From: Marinobacter gudaonensis
Lineage (GTDB): Bacteria; Pseudomonadota; Gammaproteobacteria; Pseudomonadales; Oleiphilaceae
DNA length: 64,000 nt
Assembly: GCF_900115175.1 (NCBI RefSeq)
Contig: NZ_FOYV01000001.1
Location: 1,736,001-1,800,000, forward strand
Direction of reading: 5' to 3'
Translations under genes and position numbers: made by a program
Notes under the pieces: generated by a model
The model's input: the letters and a program-made list of their open reading frames with translations, nothing else
Databases searched by the model: none
Told to the model about the DNA's origin: nothing
Shown here: positions 45,470 through 56,233 of the stretch, piece by piece
Layout of the letters: each line of letters opens with the position of its first letter
Position numbering within the stretch: position 1 is the stretch's first letter

Positions 45470-46816
45470 ATGGCCATGTTAGAGAAAGTTCTGATCGCAA
45501 ACCGGGGTGAAATTGCCCTCCGGATTCTGCGCGCCTGCAAGGAGCTGGGCATCAAGACCGTGGCGGTGCATTCCCAGGTCGACCGCGATCTGATGCACGT
45601 GCGGCTCGCCGACGAGTCTGTCTGCATTGGCCCCAACAGTGCGACCGACAGCTACCTGAATATTCCAACCATCATCAGCGCGGCCGAAGTGACCGACGCC
45701 GTGGGCATCCACCCCGGCTACGGGTTCCTGGCCGAGAACGCCGACTTTGCCGAGCAGGTTGAGAAGAGCGGATTCCGCTTCATCGGCCCCAAGGCCGAAA
45801 CCATCCGCCTGATGGGCAACAAGGTGTCGGCCATCAACGCCATGATCAAGGCGGGCGTGCCCACGGTGCCCGGGTCCGACGGCCCCCTGAATGATGACGA
45901 GGAACGCACCCTGCGCATCGCCCGGGAAATCGGTTATCCGGTGATGATCAAGGCGGCCTCTGGTGGGGGCGGCCGGGGCATGCAGGTGGTGCATTCGGAA
46001 GCGGCCCTGCTCAAGGGCGTGCAGATTACCCAGAGCGAGGCCCGCAACGCCTTTGGCGACCCCACCGTGTACCTCGAGAAATTCCTGGAAGCGCCCCGGC
46101 ATGTGGAAGTGCAGGTGCTGGCCGACATGCACGGCAACTGCATCCACCTGGGCGACCGTGACTGTTCGATGCAGCGTCGCAACCAGAAGGTTATTGAGGA
46201 GGCGCCCGCGCCCAACGTCAACCCGGAATCCCGGGAACGCACCCTCAAGGCCTGCGTGGATGCCTGCAAGGAAATCGGCTACGTGGGCGCCGGTACGTTC
46301 GAGTTCCTGTACCAGGACGGAGAATTCTACTTTATTGAAATGAACACCCGGGTCCAGGTGGAGCATCCGGTGTCGGAAATGGTGACCGGCGTGGACATCG
46401 TGCGCGAGCAGTTGCGCATTGCCAGTGGTCTGCCCCTGCAGTACACCCAGGATGATATCCGCATTTCCGGGCACGCCATGGAATGCCGGATCAACGCCGA
46501 GGACCCGAAGACCTTCGTTCCCAGCCCCGGCAAGGTCAAGCATTTCCATGCGCCGGGTGGCAATGGCGTGCGGGTGGATTCCCATCTGTACAGCGGCTAC
46601 ACGGTACCGCCCTACTACGACTCCCTGGTGGCCAAGCTGATCACCTGGGGCGACGACCGGGATATTGCCCGGCGCCGGATGAAGAACGCGCTGGACGAGC
46701 TGGTCGTCGAGGGCATCAAGACCAACCAGTCCCTGCATCGAAAACTGGTACGCGATGGTGGCTTTAAAACGGTAGACTTCACCATCCACTACCTCGAGAA
46801 ACTGATGCGGGAATAA
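45470..46816 (+). CDS. accC: Acetyl-CoA carboxylase biotin carboxylase subunit
   Basis: 448 residues. ATP-grasp carboxylase: [20 protein letters not shown], Gly-rich loop [15 protein letters not shown], and the catalytic [20 protein letters not shown]. It carboxylates the biotin of AccB. Two codons separate ATG 45470 from ATG 45476 ([11 protein letters not shown], the usual N-terminus); GGTGA lies at a fitting distance from the first. Confidence 0.96.
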   Translation: MAMLEKVLIANRGEIALRILRACKELGIKTVAVHSQVDRDLMHVRLADESVCIGPNSATDSYLNIPTIISAAEVTDAVGIHPGYGFLAENADFAEQVEKSGFRFIGPKAETIRLMGNKVSAINAMIKAGVPTVPGSDGPLNDDEERTLRIAREIGYPVMIKAASGGGGRGMQVVHSEAALLKGVQITQSEARNAFGDPTVYLEKFLEAPRHVEVQVLADMHGNCIHLGDRDCSMQRRNQKVIEEAPAPNVNPESRERTLKACVDACKEIGYVGAGTFEFLYQDGEFYFIEMNTRVQVEHPVSEMVTGVDIVREQLRIASGLPLQYTQDDIRISGHAMECRINAEDPKTFVPSPGKVKHFHAPGGNGVRVDSHLYSGYTVPPYYDSLVAKLITWGDDRDIARRRMKNALDELVVEGIKTNQSLHRKLVRDGGFKTVDFTIHYLEKLMRE

Positions 46817-46818
46817 CC

Positions 46819-47715
46819 ATGCCCTGGATACAACTCCAGATCCCGGCTGATCCGGACAACGCGGATCAGCTGGAGGATCTGCTCATGGAGATGGGCTCGG
46901 ACGCCGTCTCCATGGAGGACGCCGCCGACCAGCCCCTGTACGAACCCGACCCCGGCACCACGCCCCTGTGGAGCCAGACCACCGTGACCGGCCTCTTTGA
47001 CTCCGACCGGGACGTTGAGCAGCTGTGCGCCGACATCCGCGATGCCTGGCACCAGAGAACCCAGCAGGACCTGCCTGAAATCGAGGTAAGCCTGGTGGAG
47101 GACAAAGACTGGGAACGGGCCTGGATGGACGACTTCCAGCCCTTGAGATTTGGCGACCGGCTCTGGATCGTACCCAGCTGGCATCAGGCGCCCGATCCCA
47201 AGGCGGCCAACCTTATGCTCGACCCCGGGCTGGCCTTCGGTACTGGCACCCATCCCACCACCGCCCTGTGCCTGGAATGGCTTGACGGGCAGGACGTCCA
47301 GGGCAAACAGGTCATCGACTACGGCTGCGGATCCGGCATCCTGGGACTGGCCGCACTGCTGCTCGGCGCCGAACACGTGGTGGGCGTGGACACCGATCCC
47401 CAGGCCCTGGAGGCCAGCCGTGAGAATGCCCGTCGCAACGACATCGACGAGCAGCGGCTGGACCTGTACCTGCCCGATAATGAGCCAGACACCCACGCCG
47501 ATATCATGCTCGCCAACATCCTGGCGCAACCGCTGATCGGCCTGGCTCCTCATCTGGCGGCCCGGACCCGGCCTGGTGGCGCCCTTGTTCTGTCAGGCAT
47601 ACTGTCCACCCAGGCCCGCGAGGTGATGGCGGCCTACGAGCCCTGGTTTGTGATGGACGAGCCGGAGCAGAGGGAAGAGTGGATACGCCTCACAGGACGG
47701 CGCATCGACAGATGA
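46819..47715 (+). CDS. prmA: Ribosomal protein L11 methyltransferase
   Basis: 298 residues. N-terminal substrate-binding domain (about 1-70) and a SAM methyltransferase domain with MLDPGLAFGTGTHPTTALCL, motif I VIDYGCGSGILGLAALLLGA and the LANILAQPLIGLAPHL motif. It trimethylates L11. Begins 2 bp after the accC stop. Confidence 0.94.
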   Translation: MPWIQLQIPADPDNADQLEDLLMEMGSDAVSMEDAADQPLYEPDPGTTPLWSQTTVTGLFDSDRDVEQLCADIRDAWHQRTQQDLPEIEVSLVEDKDWERAWMDDFQPLRFGDRLWIVPSWHQAPDPKAANLMLDPGLAFGTGTHPTTALCLEWLDGQDVQGKQVIDYGCGSGILGLAALLLGAEHVVGVDTDPQALEASRENARRNDIDEQRLDLYLPDNEPDTHADIMLANILAQPLIGLAPHLAARTRPGGALVLSGILSTQAREVMAAYEPWFVMDEPEQREEWIRLTGRRIDR

Positions 47716-47776
47716 CGAACCCGGCCGTAACGACTAAACTCCGACAGTCGTAGCCCCGTCGCTTTCAGGAAGAAGC

Positions 47777-49009
47777 ATGACCCAGAGCAGCCTGCAGACA
47801 CAGTGCCCCAAATGCCAGACCCGGTTCAGGGTCACGGAAGAGCAACTTGGCGTTGCCAAGGGCAAAGTGCGCTGCGGCAACTGCATGAACGTGTTCAACG
47901 CCATTGAGCACCAGATCATGCCGGGCAGTTCTGCCGGCAATCGCCCTTCTCCAGCCCCGTCCCGACCTTCTGATACAGCCTCGTCCGGCGCCAGCGAGGA
48001 GGACTTCGTATTTGCGGACAATCCCGAGGAAGATGCCGCAGAGGGCCGATACGCTGGCAGCAAACTGACCTTTTCCGACGACGAGCTCAGCGACAGCTTC
48101 CGCAGCTTCGACGAGCGCGACCAGAGCGACTACAAGGACGTTGAGGACGACCACTCCGAGCAACCGGTGGATGAAAGCTGGGCGGAAGCGATTCTCGACG
48201 ACGAACCGGAGCCCCGCAAGCCGTCAACCACGACAGCGAAGAGAGCCAGACCCGATCCAGAGCCGGAACCGGAGGCTCCCGCGAAGCCCGAACCGAGTCC
48301 GGACATCGGTGCCGAATTGAGCCTGGAAGAAGAACCCACCTACCAGAGCTCGCCGGCCACAAAGCCCTCGCTGACAACCGCTGCGACTTCTTCGCCGGAG
48401 GGTTCGGGCAGCGATGCCGCCATCGAATTCGAGACACCGGAACGGCAAGAAGACAGCTTCCGGGCCGATCCGCCCTTCCGGGATCTCCGCCGGGAACCCG
48501 TGGCCGTCGACAGCGGCAGGGGAGGCAGCCTGCGCACCGTTATCTGGAGCCTGATTGTACTCGCCCTGGTCGGGGTCCTGGTGGCACAGGTGACCTGGTT
48601 CCAGTTTGATCGGCTGTCGGCCATCCCCGAACTTCGCCCCTTCTACGAGAAGGGCTGCGAACTGGCGGGCTGCGAACTCAAGCCCCTGATTGATGTTGAT
48701 GCCATCCAGAGCCGCAAGCTGGTGGTGCGTACCAATCCGGACAACCGCTCGCAGCTGGTGGTGGACGCGGTCATCATTAACCGGGCCGACTTCGAGCAGC
48801 CATTCCCGGCCATTGCCCTCACCTTCTCCAACCTCAATGGCGACGTTGTAGCCCAGAGCCTGTTCACCCCGGAGGAGTACCTCGCCGGCGAGGGCAAAGA
48901 GCTCGAGACCATGCCCCCGGAAACACCGGTGCGCATCGCCATCAACATCCGTGACCCTGGTCGCGATGCGGTCAATTACAACATTCTGTTCCGCCCTTAC
49001 GCGCCCTGA
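47777..49009 (+). CDS. Zinc-ribbon and DUF3426 domain protein
   Basis: 410 residues. N-terminal MJ0042-type zinc ribbon with CPKCQTRFRVTEEQL and CGNCMNVF, a long acidic low-complexity region (about 60-240), one membrane helix (TVIWSLIVLALVGVLVAQVT) and a C-terminal periplasmic DUF3426 domain (VRTNPDNRSQLVVDAVIINR). The family is encoded between prmA and dusB in many pseudomonads and relatives; its function is unknown. Confidence 0.86.
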   Translation: MTQSSLQTQCPKCQTRFRVTEEQLGVAKGKVRCGNCMNVFNAIEHQIMPGSSAGNRPSPAPSRPSDTASSGASEEDFVFADNPEEDAAEGRYAGSKLTFSDDELSDSFRSFDERDQSDYKDVEDDHSEQPVDESWAEAILDDEPEPRKPSTTTAKRARPDPEPEPEAPAKPEPSPDIGAELSLEEEPTYQSSPATKPSLTTAATSSPEGSGSDAAIEFETPERQEDSFRADPPFRDLRREPVAVDSGRGGSLRTVIWSLIVLALVGVLVAQVTWFQFDRLSAIPELRPFYEKGCELAGCELKPLIDVDAIQSRKLVVRTNPDNRSQLVVDAVIINRADFEQPFPAIALTFSNLNGDVVAQSLFTPEEYLAGEGKELETMPPETPVRIAINIRDPGRDAVNYNILFRPYAP

Positions 49010-49253
49010 CACCGGCGCACGCCGGCACCGGCATCAGGAAACACGGGCTCCGCTACAGCGCACCGGGGCCAGCTCAACGCACAAAAGTCAACCAGACAGC
49101 GCGAAAAATAATCAGTTTTTTCGCCCCCAGGCCCCTTCAATCAACGTGCCCCCGGCGGTATCATTACCGCCCTTCGGAGGCATAATCGGTTATTTTCTGA
49201 GCAACCGTTCAACTCCGACTCTGGCTTAACCCGCTGTGACACGGACTCAGATC

Positions 49254-50252
49254 ATGCTGCCAACGGCAAAAATCGGGCCGTACACCCTGCCCAACCCGCT
49301 GATTGTCGCACCCATGGCGGGTGTGACCGATCGCCCCTTCCGGCTGCTTTGCCGGCGGCTGGGGGCCGGTCTGGCGGTATCGGAGATGGTCATAGCGGAC
49401 AGCAAGCTCTGGCATACGCGCAAGTCCCGTAGTCGCCTCAACCACGAGGGCGAACCCGAGCCCCGCTCGGTTCAGATCGCCGGCGGCGACCCCGAGATGC
49501 TGGCCGATGCGGCCCGTCAGAACGCAGAGTTTGGCGCCCAGATCATCGACATCAACATGGGCTGTCCGGCGAAGAAGGTGTGCAACAAGGCGGCTGGCTC
49601 GGCGCTGATGAAGGACGAAGCCCTGGTACGCGATATCCTGCATGCAGTGGCAGGGGCCGTCGAGGTGCCGGTTACCCTGAAGATGCGCACCGGTTGGGAC
49701 AGCGACAATCGCAATGCCCTGACCATTGCCCGCATGGCAGAGGACGCCGGCATCCAGGCAATTGCGATACACGGTCGCACCCGGGCAGACAAGTACAACG
49801 GCCAGGCCGAGTACGACACCATCGCCGAGGTCAAATCCAGGGTGTCCATTCCGGTGTTCGCCAACGGGGATATCACCTCCCCGGAAAAGGCCCGGGACGT
49901 GCTCCGTCATACCGGGGCTGACGGCTTGCTGATTGGCCGTGCCGCCCAGGGCAGCCCCTGGATCTTCCGGGAAATCCTGCATTTTCTGGAAACCGGCCGG
50001 CATCTTCCGGCACCGCCGCTGGACGAAGTGGAGCAGATCCTGACCGAGCATTTGCAGGCCCTGCATGCCTTCTACGGGAACACCATGGGGCCGCGCATTG
50101 CCAGAAAACACGTGGGCTGGTACCTGCAGTCTCACGACCCGGGCAAACAATTCAGAAAACGCTTCAACGCCATCGACGATGCGCTGGAGCAGAAAGACGC
50201 GATTCAACAGTACTTTGCAGGCTTACGAAATGGAGAGGTATTCGCAGCATGA
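49254..50252 (+). CDS. dusB: tRNA-dihydrouridine synthase B
   Basis: 332 residues. FMN-dependent TIM barrel: [20 protein letters not shown], catalytic Cys in [19 protein letters not shown], and [17 protein letters not shown]. It reduces uridine in tRNA. ATG 49254 ([14 protein letters not shown]) was chosen as the usual family start; GTG 49236 is possible. It overlaps fis by 4 bp, the dusB-fis operon known from enterics and pseudomonads. Confidence 0.94.
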   Translation: MLPTAKIGPYTLPNPLIVAPMAGVTDRPFRLLCRRLGAGLAVSEMVIADSKLWHTRKSRSRLNHEGEPEPRSVQIAGGDPEMLADAARQNAEFGAQIIDINMGCPAKKVCNKAAGSALMKDEALVRDILHAVAGAVEVPVTLKMRTGWDSDNRNALTIARMAEDAGIQAIAIHGRTRADKYNGQAEYDTIAEVKSRVSIPVFANGDITSPEKARDVLRHTGADGLLIGRAAQGSPWIFREILHFLETGRHLPAPPLDEVEQILTEHLQALHAFYGNTMGPRIARKHVGWYLQSHDPGKQFRKRFNAIDDALEQKDAIQQYFAGLRNGEVFAA

Positions 50253-50566
50253 GCGCTGAGACTTTGGCAAACGACAACCTGAGCACACCCGCCAACGATG
50301 ATATCCATCAGTTGCAGACGGTGAACAGCAGCGGCAACACTGTCACCCTGCGTGACAGCGTGGAAGTGGCCCTGAAAAACTACTTCGCCCAACTGGATGG
50401 CGCTCCGGTCACCGAGGTATACCAGCTGGTGCTTTCCGAAGTGGAAGCGCCCCTGCTTGAGCAGGTCATGAAGTACACCCGCAACAACCAGACCAAGGCA
50501 TCCACCATGCTGGGCCTGAACCGCGGCACCCTGCGCAAGAAGCTCAAGCAGTACGGTCTGCTATAA
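50249..50566 (+). CDS. fis: DNA-binding protein Fis
   Basis: 105 residues. N-terminal beta-hairpin arm, dimerisation helices ([20 protein letters not shown]) and the C-terminal helix-turn-helix [20 protein letters not shown]. Nucleoid protein that activates rRNA promoters in fast growth. Its stop lies next to a TATAAT and is followed by a hairpin. Confidence 0.95.
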   Translation: MSAETLANDNLSTPANDDIHQLQTVNSSGNTVTLRDSVEVALKNYFAQLDGAPVTEVYQLVLSEVEAPLLEQVMKYTRNNQTKASTMLGLNRGTLRKKLKQYGLL

Positions 50567-50587
50567 TCCAGACACCCTGATTTGATG

Positions 50588-50618
50588 AGGGCCTCCCGGA
50601 CACCATTCGCGAGGCCCT
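50588..50618 (+). terminator. Hairpin between fis and purH
   Basis: AGGGCCTC and GAGGCCCT pair over 8 bp around a loop of about 15 bases, followed by TATTCGTT. It probably ends the dusB-fis transcript before purH at 50651. Confidence 0.55.
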
Positions 50619-50650
50619 TATTCGTTCATCTCCAGCGAAGATAGTGACCC

Positions 50651-52231
50651 ATGGCAAACCAGGCTAATACCTCCGTCCGTCGCGCGCTGATCAGCGTGAG
50701 TGACAAGACAGGCATCGTCGATTTCGGACGAGCCCTGACCGAACGCGGCGTCGAGCTGCTCTCCACCGGCGGCACCTACAGGCTGCTGAAGGACAACAAG
50801 GTCCCCGTCACCGAAGTGTCCGACTACACGGGCTTCCCCGAGATGATGGATGGCCGGGTCAAGACCCTGCATCCGAAAATCCACGGCGGTATCCTCGGGC
50901 GTCGGGGCACCGACGACACCGTCATGTCCGAGCACGGCATCAATCCGATCGACATGGTGGTGGTGAACCTCTACCCGTTCGAGGAGACCGTGGCCAACCC
51001 CGACTGCGACCTGGCCACTGCCATCGAGAACATCGACATCGGCGGGCCGACCATGGTGCGCGCCGCTGCCAAGAACCACAACGACGTGGCCATTGTTGTT
51101 AACGCCTCCGACTACAACCGTGTACTGAAAGAGCTGGACGCCAACGACGGCCAGCTGAGCTACAGCACCCGGTTCGACCTGGCGGTCAAGGCGTTCGAAC
51201 ACACCGCCGGCTACGATGGCGCCATCGCCAACTATCTGGGTGGCCGAACCCCGGACAACGACAACGCAGATTTCCCGCGCACCTTCAACGCCCAGTTCGT
51301 CAAGGTGCAGGACATGCGCTATGGCGAGAATCCGCACCAGCGGGCCGCCTTCTACGCCGAGCGTCACCCGAAGGAAGCCTGCGTGGCCACCGCCAAACAG
51401 CTGCAGGGCAAGGAACTGAGCTACAACAATGTGGCCGACACCGACGCCGCCCTGGAGTGCGTGAAGCCCTTCGCCGACCCGGCCTGTGTGATCGTCAAGC
51501 ACGCCAATCCCTGCGGCGTGGCCATCGGCGCCGATATCCGCCAGGCCTACGACCTGGCCTTCGCCACCGACCCCACTTCGGCTTTCGGCGGCATCATCGC
51601 CTTCAACCGTGAACTGGATGCTGAGACCGCCAAAGCGATTATCGACCGGCAGTTCGTGGAAGTGATCATCGCCCCCACCATCGCGCCGGAAGCGGTGGAA
51701 CTGGTGGCCGCGAAGAAGAACGTTCGCCTGCTGGCCTGTGGCGAGTTTGACGGCGAGCGCGCCCGCTCCATGGACTACAAGCGCGTTACCGGCGGCCTGC
51801 TGGTGCAGGACCGGGACCTGGGCATGGTGGCCATGGAGGACGTGAAGGTGGTTACCGAGCGCCAGCCGTCCGAGCAGGAACTGAACGACCTGCTGTTCGC
51901 CTGGGAAGTGGCCAAGTACGTCAAATCCAATGCCATTGTCTACGCCAAGGCGGGCCGCACCATTGGTGTGGGCGCCGGCCAGATGAGCCGGGTGTACAGC
52001 GCCAAGATCGCTGGCATCAAGGCCGCGGATGAAGGCCTGGAAGTGAAGGGCTCGGTGATGGCCTCCGATGCCTTCTTCCCGTTCCGGGACGGTATTGATG
52101 CCGCGGCCGCAGCCGGTATCACCGCCGTGATCCAGCCGGGCGGCTCCATGCGCGACCAGGAAGTGATCGATGCGGCGAACGAACACGGCATTGCCATGGT
52201 CTTTACCGGCATGCGTCACTTCCGGCACTGA
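50651..52231 (+). CDS. purH: Bifunctional AICAR formyltransferase/IMP cyclohydrolase
   Basis: 526 residues. N-terminal MGS-like IMP cyclohydrolase ([40 protein letters not shown]) and C-terminal AICAR transformylase with the active-site [19 protein letters not shown] and [20 protein letters not shown]. Last two steps of IMP synthesis. Followed 12 bp downstream by purD, with which it shares an operon. Confidence 0.96.
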   Translation: MANQANTSVRRALISVSDKTGIVDFGRALTERGVELLSTGGTYRLLKDNKVPVTEVSDYTGFPEMMDGRVKTLHPKIHGGILGRRGTDDTVMSEHGINPIDMVVVNLYPFEETVANPDCDLATAIENIDIGGPTMVRAAAKNHNDVAIVVNASDYNRVLKELDANDGQLSYSTRFDLAVKAFEHTAGYDGAIANYLGGRTPDNDNADFPRTFNAQFVKVQDMRYGENPHQRAAFYAERHPKEACVATAKQLQGKELSYNNVADTDAALECVKPFADPACVIVKHANPCGVAIGADIRQAYDLAFATDPTSAFGGIIAFNRELDAETAKAIIDRQFVEVIIAPTIAPEAVELVAAKKNVRLLACGEFDGERARSMDYKRVTGGLLVQDRDLGMVAMEDVKVVTERQPSEQELNDLLFAWEVAKYVKSNAIVYAKAGRTIGVGAGQMSRVYSAKIAGIKAADEGLEVKGSVMASDAFFPFRDGIDAAAAAGITAVIQPGGSMRDQEVIDAANEHGIAMVFTGMRHFRH

Positions 52232-52243
52232 GGTACTGAAACG

Positions 52244-53530
52244 ATGAACATTCTTGTTATTGGCTCCGGTGGCCGTGAGCACGCCCTGGCCTGGAAAGCC
52301 GCCCAGTCCCCGAAAGCAGACCGGGTTTTCGTGGCTCCCGGCAACGCCGGCACCGCCCGGGAACCGGGTCTGGAGAACGTTGATATCGACGTCATGGACC
52401 TTGAGGGCCTGGCCGGTTTTGCCGCCACCAACAACGTGGAGCTGACCATCGTTGGCCCCGAAGCACCGCTGGTGGCGGGCCTTGTCGACAAGTTCGAGGC
52501 CCGGGGCCTCAGGGTGTTTGGCCCCAGCGCCGGCGCCGCCCAGTTGGAGGGCTCCAAGGCCTTTACCAAGGATTTCCTGGCGCGCCACAAAATCCCTACC
52601 GCCGGTTACGGCAACTTCACCGATGTCGACGAGGCGCTGGCCTACGTGCGCAAACAGGGCGCGCCGATCGTGGTCAAGGCCGATGGCCTGGCCGCCGGCA
52701 AGGGCGTGATCGTGGCCATGACCCTGGAAGAGGCCGAGGACGCCATCCGAGACATGCTGGCGGGCAATGCTTTTGGCGATGCCGGCAGCCGTGTCGTCGT
52801 CGAGGAGTTCCTCGAAGGCGAGGAAGCCAGCTTTATCGTGATGGTGGATGGCGAGCACGTACTGGCCATGGCCACCTCCCAGGATCACAAGCGCGTGGGC
52901 GACGGCGATACCGGCCCCAACACCGGCGGCATGGGCGCCTATTCACCGGCACCGGTGGTGACTGCCGATGTCCACCAGCGGATCATGGATGAGGTTATCT
53001 TCCCGACCGTGCAGGGCATGGCCGCCGAGGGTCACCCCTACAAAGGCTTTCTGTACGCCGGCCTGATGATCGACCCCAGCGGTGCCCCCAAGGTCATTGA
53101 GTTCAACTGCCGCTTCGGCGACCCGGAAACCCAGCCGATCATGCTGCGCATGAAATCCGACCTGGTGGAACTGTGCAGTGCCGCCATCGACGGCAAACTG
53201 GACCAGTGCCGCTCCGAGTGGGATGACCGGGCATCGGTAGGTATCGTGCTGGCCGCCGGCGGTTACCCCGGCAGCTACAACAAGGGTGACGTGATTTCCG
53301 GCCTGCCTGAGGAAGAAACCGACGGCGAGAAAGTGTTCCACGCCGGGACCCGCCTTTCGGGCGATCAGGTGGTGACCAACGGCGGTCGGGTTCTGTGCGC
53401 AACGGCCCTTGGCAACACGGTTACCGAGGCCCAGCAGCGGGCCTACGACGTGGCAGGCAAAATCCAGTGGGACGGCGTGTTCTACCGCAAGGATATCGCC
53501 TTCCGGGCGATTGCCCGCGAGCGTTCGTGA
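52244..53530 (+). CDS. purD: Phosphoribosylamine-glycine ligase
   Basis: 428 residues. ATP-grasp ligase: MNILVIGSGGREHALAWKAA, GPEAPLVAGLVDKFEARGLR, PIVVKADGLAAGKGVIVAMT and ARVIEFNCRFGDPETQPIML-type C-terminal motif (here PKVIEFNCRFGDPETQ). It makes GAR in purine synthesis. A strong terminator follows. Confidence 0.96.
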   Translation: MNILVIGSGGREHALAWKAAQSPKADRVFVAPGNAGTAREPGLENVDIDVMDLEGLAGFAATNNVELTIVGPEAPLVAGLVDKFEARGLRVFGPSAGAAQLEGSKAFTKDFLARHKIPTAGYGNFTDVDEALAYVRKQGAPIVVKADGLAAGKGVIVAMTLEEAEDAIRDMLAGNAFGDAGSRVVVEEFLEGEEASFIVMVDGEHVLAMATSQDHKRVGDGDTGPNTGGMGAYSPAPVVTADVHQRIMDEVIFPTVQGMAAEGHPYKGFLYAGLMIDPSGAPKVIEFNCRFGDPETQPIMLRMKSDLVELCSAAIDGKLDQCRSEWDDRASVGIVLAAGGYPGSYNKGDVISGLPEEETDGEKVFHAGTRLSGDQVVTNGGRVLCATALGNTVTEAQQRAYDVAGKIQWDGVFYRKDIAFRAIARERS

Positions 53531-53568
53531 GCCGTTGAACGAAAACACCAACGCCTGCTCGAAAACAC

Positions 53569-53595
53569 AGCCCGGTCATTGACCGGGCTTTTTTA
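53569..53595 (+). terminator. Rho-independent terminator of purHD
   Basis: AGCCCGGTC (53569-53577) pairs with GACCGGGCT (53581-53589), followed by T-rich sequence. Confidence 0.9.
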
Positions 53596-53654
53596 TGGGG
53601 TAATGTAAACGCCTCGCAGAGGACGCTAACCCACCGATTGCCAAGGAGCCCGCC

Positions 53655-54599
53655 ATGCCCCGTTTTGCCACCCGCAACCTGCTGTTCGTGCTGACCGTTT
53701 CACTACTGCTGAGTGCCTGTTCCCGCCAGGGCCTTTACGACACTGCAATCGGTCTCGAACGTTCAATGTCAGGCCTCGAGGCGGACACCCTGGTGGTCGG
53801 TGAACTGACAATCGCTTACCTGCGCAACGAGCAGCCGGTCGATGGCGAAACCATTGTCATGATTCACGGGTTCGGCGCTAACAAGGATAACTGGACCCGG
53901 CTTGCCAAGCACCTGACCGGTGATTTCAACGTCTATGCCATTGACCTGCCGGGACACGGCGACAGCAGCAAGCCGCTCGACATCGGGTACCACTTCGACG
54001 AACAGACCAATCGACTGGCAACTATCCTGGACGAGCTGGGCCTGGACCGGTTTCACATGATGGGCAACTCCATGGGCGGCGCCATTACCGCGCTCTACGC
54101 AGCCAACTTCCCCGGGCAGATCCGCTCCGCGACCCTGTTCGATCCTGCGGGCATCTGGGCCTACGAGTCCGACCTCTCCGATCAGGTGATGGCCGGTGAC
54201 AATCCGCTTATTCCCACCAAAGAGGGCGACTTCGAACGCCTGGTCGATTTCGCCCTCGAGAAGAAGCCCTTCGTGCCCTGGCCCGTGTACAGCGTGATGG
54301 AGGAAAAAGCCATCGCAAACCGGGAAGTCAATACGGTCATCTTTAGCGATATCCGCGACAGCACCATGGCGTCCGCCTTCAGCGAGCGCATCACGGAGAT
54401 TCAGGCGCCGGTACTGATCGTCTGGGGGCAGGAGGACCGGATCACCGATCCACGTAACGCCGATATTTTCGTCCAGCAGATACCCGATGCCCGAAAGGTC
54501 ATTCTGGAGGGTGTTGGTCATGCACCGATGATCGAAGTTCCAGAGGAATCGGCTCGTTTGTTCCGACAATTTCTGGCCGAGTCGGTGAAAACACGCTAG
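53655..54599 (+). CDS. Lipoprotein alpha/beta hydrolase
   Basis: 314 residues. Lipobox LLLSAC (Cys at residue 22) after a hydrophobic signal, so an envelope lipoprotein. Alpha/beta fold with VMIHGFGANKDNWTRLAKHL oxyanion region, nucleophile elbow GNSMGG in FHMMGNSMGGAITALYAANF, Asp in WGQEDRITDP and His in GVGHAPMIEVP. This is the full catalytic triad of a lipase or esterase. Preferred substrate unknown. AAGGAG lies 8 bases upstream of the ATG. Confidence 0.8.
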   Translation: MPRFATRNLLFVLTVSLLLSACSRQGLYDTAIGLERSMSGLEADTLVVGELTIAYLRNEQPVDGETIVMIHGFGANKDNWTRLAKHLTGDFNVYAIDLPGHGDSSKPLDIGYHFDEQTNRLATILDELGLDRFHMMGNSMGGAITALYAANFPGQIRSATLFDPAGIWAYESDLSDQVMAGDNPLIPTKEGDFERLVDFALEKKPFVPWPVYSVMEEKAIANREVNTVIFSDIRDSTMASAFSERITEIQAPVLIVWGQEDRITDPRNADIFVQQIPDARKVILEGVGHAPMIEVPEESARLFRQFLAESVKTR

Positions 54600-54635
54600 C
54601 CTTGCCTGCGTCCAAACCGAAACCTCGCGTTACCC

Positions 54636-56210
54636 ATGCCTGAAGCCATCTGGATTACCTTTGCCTTTGTGCTCGGCCTGCTGGTCAAAATGGTGGGCCT
54701 GCCGCCCCTGGTGGGTTACCTTGCAGCCGGTTTTGTACTGAGCGGCATTGCCGAGACCACCAGCCTTGCCATCGAGGCCACCGGCGTGCTCCAGCACATC
54801 GCGCACCTCGGTGTGCTCCTGCTGCTGTTCACTGTTGGCCTGAAACTCAAGCTGCGCTCCATCGTCAGCCCCGAGGTAATCGGCGGCAGCCTCCTGCATT
54901 TCGCCATAACCTGCGCGGTATTCGCGCCGGGGGTCTACCTGCTCCTGGACGTCTCCTGGTCGACTGCGCTGATGCTGGCCATCGCCCTGTCCTTCTCAAG
55001 CACCGTGCTGGCGGCCAAGGTGCTCGAATCAAAACGGGAGCTACGTGCGTTCCATGGCCGCGTCGCCATCGGCATCCTGATCATGCAGGACCTGATTGCC
55101 CTGGTGGTGATGAGTCTTGCTGCCGGCAAGACGCCGTCACAGTGGGCATTGATTGTGTTTGGCCTGCCCCTGCTGCGACCATTGCTGTTCCGCCTGCTCG
55201 ACGCCAGCGGGCACGACGAGCTACTGGTGTTGTTGGGCCTGTTGCTGGCCCTGGTTGTTGGCGGGCTGGGTTTCGAAGCCGTGGGGCTCAGTTCCGAACT
55301 CGGCGCCCTCATCTTTGGCGCCATGCTCGCCAATCACCCTCGGGCCCAGGAACTGTCAAAGTCGCTCTGGAGCGTGAAGGAAGTTTTCCTGGTCGGGTTT
55401 TTCCTGCAGATTGGCATGGGCGGGCTCCCGGATTCCGACGCCCTCCTGTTTGCCGTGATCGCCGGTCTGGTGCTGCCACTCAAGGGTATCCTGTTCTTTT
55501 TCCTGCTGCTGGCGTTCCGGTTACGGGCCCGCAGCGGCTTCCTGAGTGCCCTGGCGCTGACCAACTACAGCGAATTCGGCCTGATTGTCGCCAGCGTCGC
55601 GCTGCCCGAGTGGCTGGTTCCCCTGGCCATTTCGGTCTCGGTGTCGTTCCTGGTGTCGGCGCCGCTGAATCGCTTCTCCCACGGCATTTACGAGCGCTAT
55701 GCCAGAAACCTCAGCCGGTTTGAAGGCCGCAAGCATCACCCCGACGAGCAGCCTATTTCCCTGGGCGACACCCGGGTGCTGATCATGGGGATGGGCCGTA
55801 CCGGAACCGCCGCCTACGACTGGCTCGCCGACGACGAAGCCCGGCTGATGGGGCTGGATTCGGATCCGGCGAAAGCCCGCCAGCACCAGAAAGCCGGCCG
55901 CAATGTGGTGTTCGCCGACGCCGAGGATGCTTCCTTCTGGAACGGGCTGCATATGCCTGCCGTTCAGTCCGTGATCCTGGCAATGGGCGACATCGAGGGC
56001 AAGCTCATCGCCGCGCGTATGCTCAGGAAGCTGGGTTTCAAGGGCTATATCGTCGCCCACACCATGTACGAAGACGAAGCAAAGCAGATCCGTGAGGCGG
56101 GCGCCGACGAGGCCTACCTGACCATGAGTGAAACCGGCGTGGCACTGGCCAGTCACATCACCGACAGGAGCGCTTCGGGATCGGCACCGTTGGCCGGCGC
56201 AGCTGACTAG
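54636..56210 (+). CDS. CPA2-family cation:proton antiporter with TrkA-N domain
   Basis: 524 residues. About 11 membrane helices (FVLGLLVKMVGLPPLVGYLA, LGVLLLLFTVGLKLKLRS, ALSFSSTVLAAKVLE) followed by a cytoplasmic Rossmann domain (TRVLIMGMGRTGTAAYDWLA) resembling the NAD-binding domain of KefB/KefC/YbaL. Probably moves K+ or Na+ against protons under nucleotide control. Monocistronic. Confidence 0.83.
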   Translation: MPEAIWITFAFVLGLLVKMVGLPPLVGYLAAGFVLSGIAETTSLAIEATGVLQHIAHLGVLLLLFTVGLKLKLRSIVSPEVIGGSLLHFAITCAVFAPGVYLLLDVSWSTALMLAIALSFSSTVLAAKVLESKRELRAFHGRVAIGILIMQDLIALVVMSLAAGKTPSQWALIVFGLPLLRPLLFRLLDASGHDELLVLLGLLLALVVGGLGFEAVGLSSELGALIFGAMLANHPRAQELSKSLWSVKEVFLVGFFLQIGMGGLPDSDALLFAVIAGLVLPLKGILFFFLLLAFRLRARSGFLSALALTNYSEFGLIVASVALPEWLVPLAISVSVSFLVSAPLNRFSHGIYERYARNLSRFEGRKHHPDEQPISLGDTRVLIMGMGRTGTAAYDWLADDEARLMGLDSDPAKARQHQKAGRNVVFADAEDASFWNGLHMPAVQSVILAMGDIEGKLIAARMLRKLGFKGYIVAHTMYEDEAKQIREAGADEAYLTMSETGVALASHITDRSASGSAPLAGAAD

Positions 56211-56233
56211 CCAGAGCGTCGGAGGCTCCGCGC

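Noticed and set aside
49101..49124. AT-rich hairpin GCGAAAAA / TTTTTCGC before dusB
   Set aside because: Stem is mostly A-T; could be part of an UP element or terminator, but support is too weak for a call.
50618..52888. Long minus-strand frame (756 codons) opposite purH and purD
   Set aside because: It mirrors highly conserved purH and purD; its sequence is His/Gly/Val-rich as expected for antisense of GC-rich genes, with no family motif or ribosome site.
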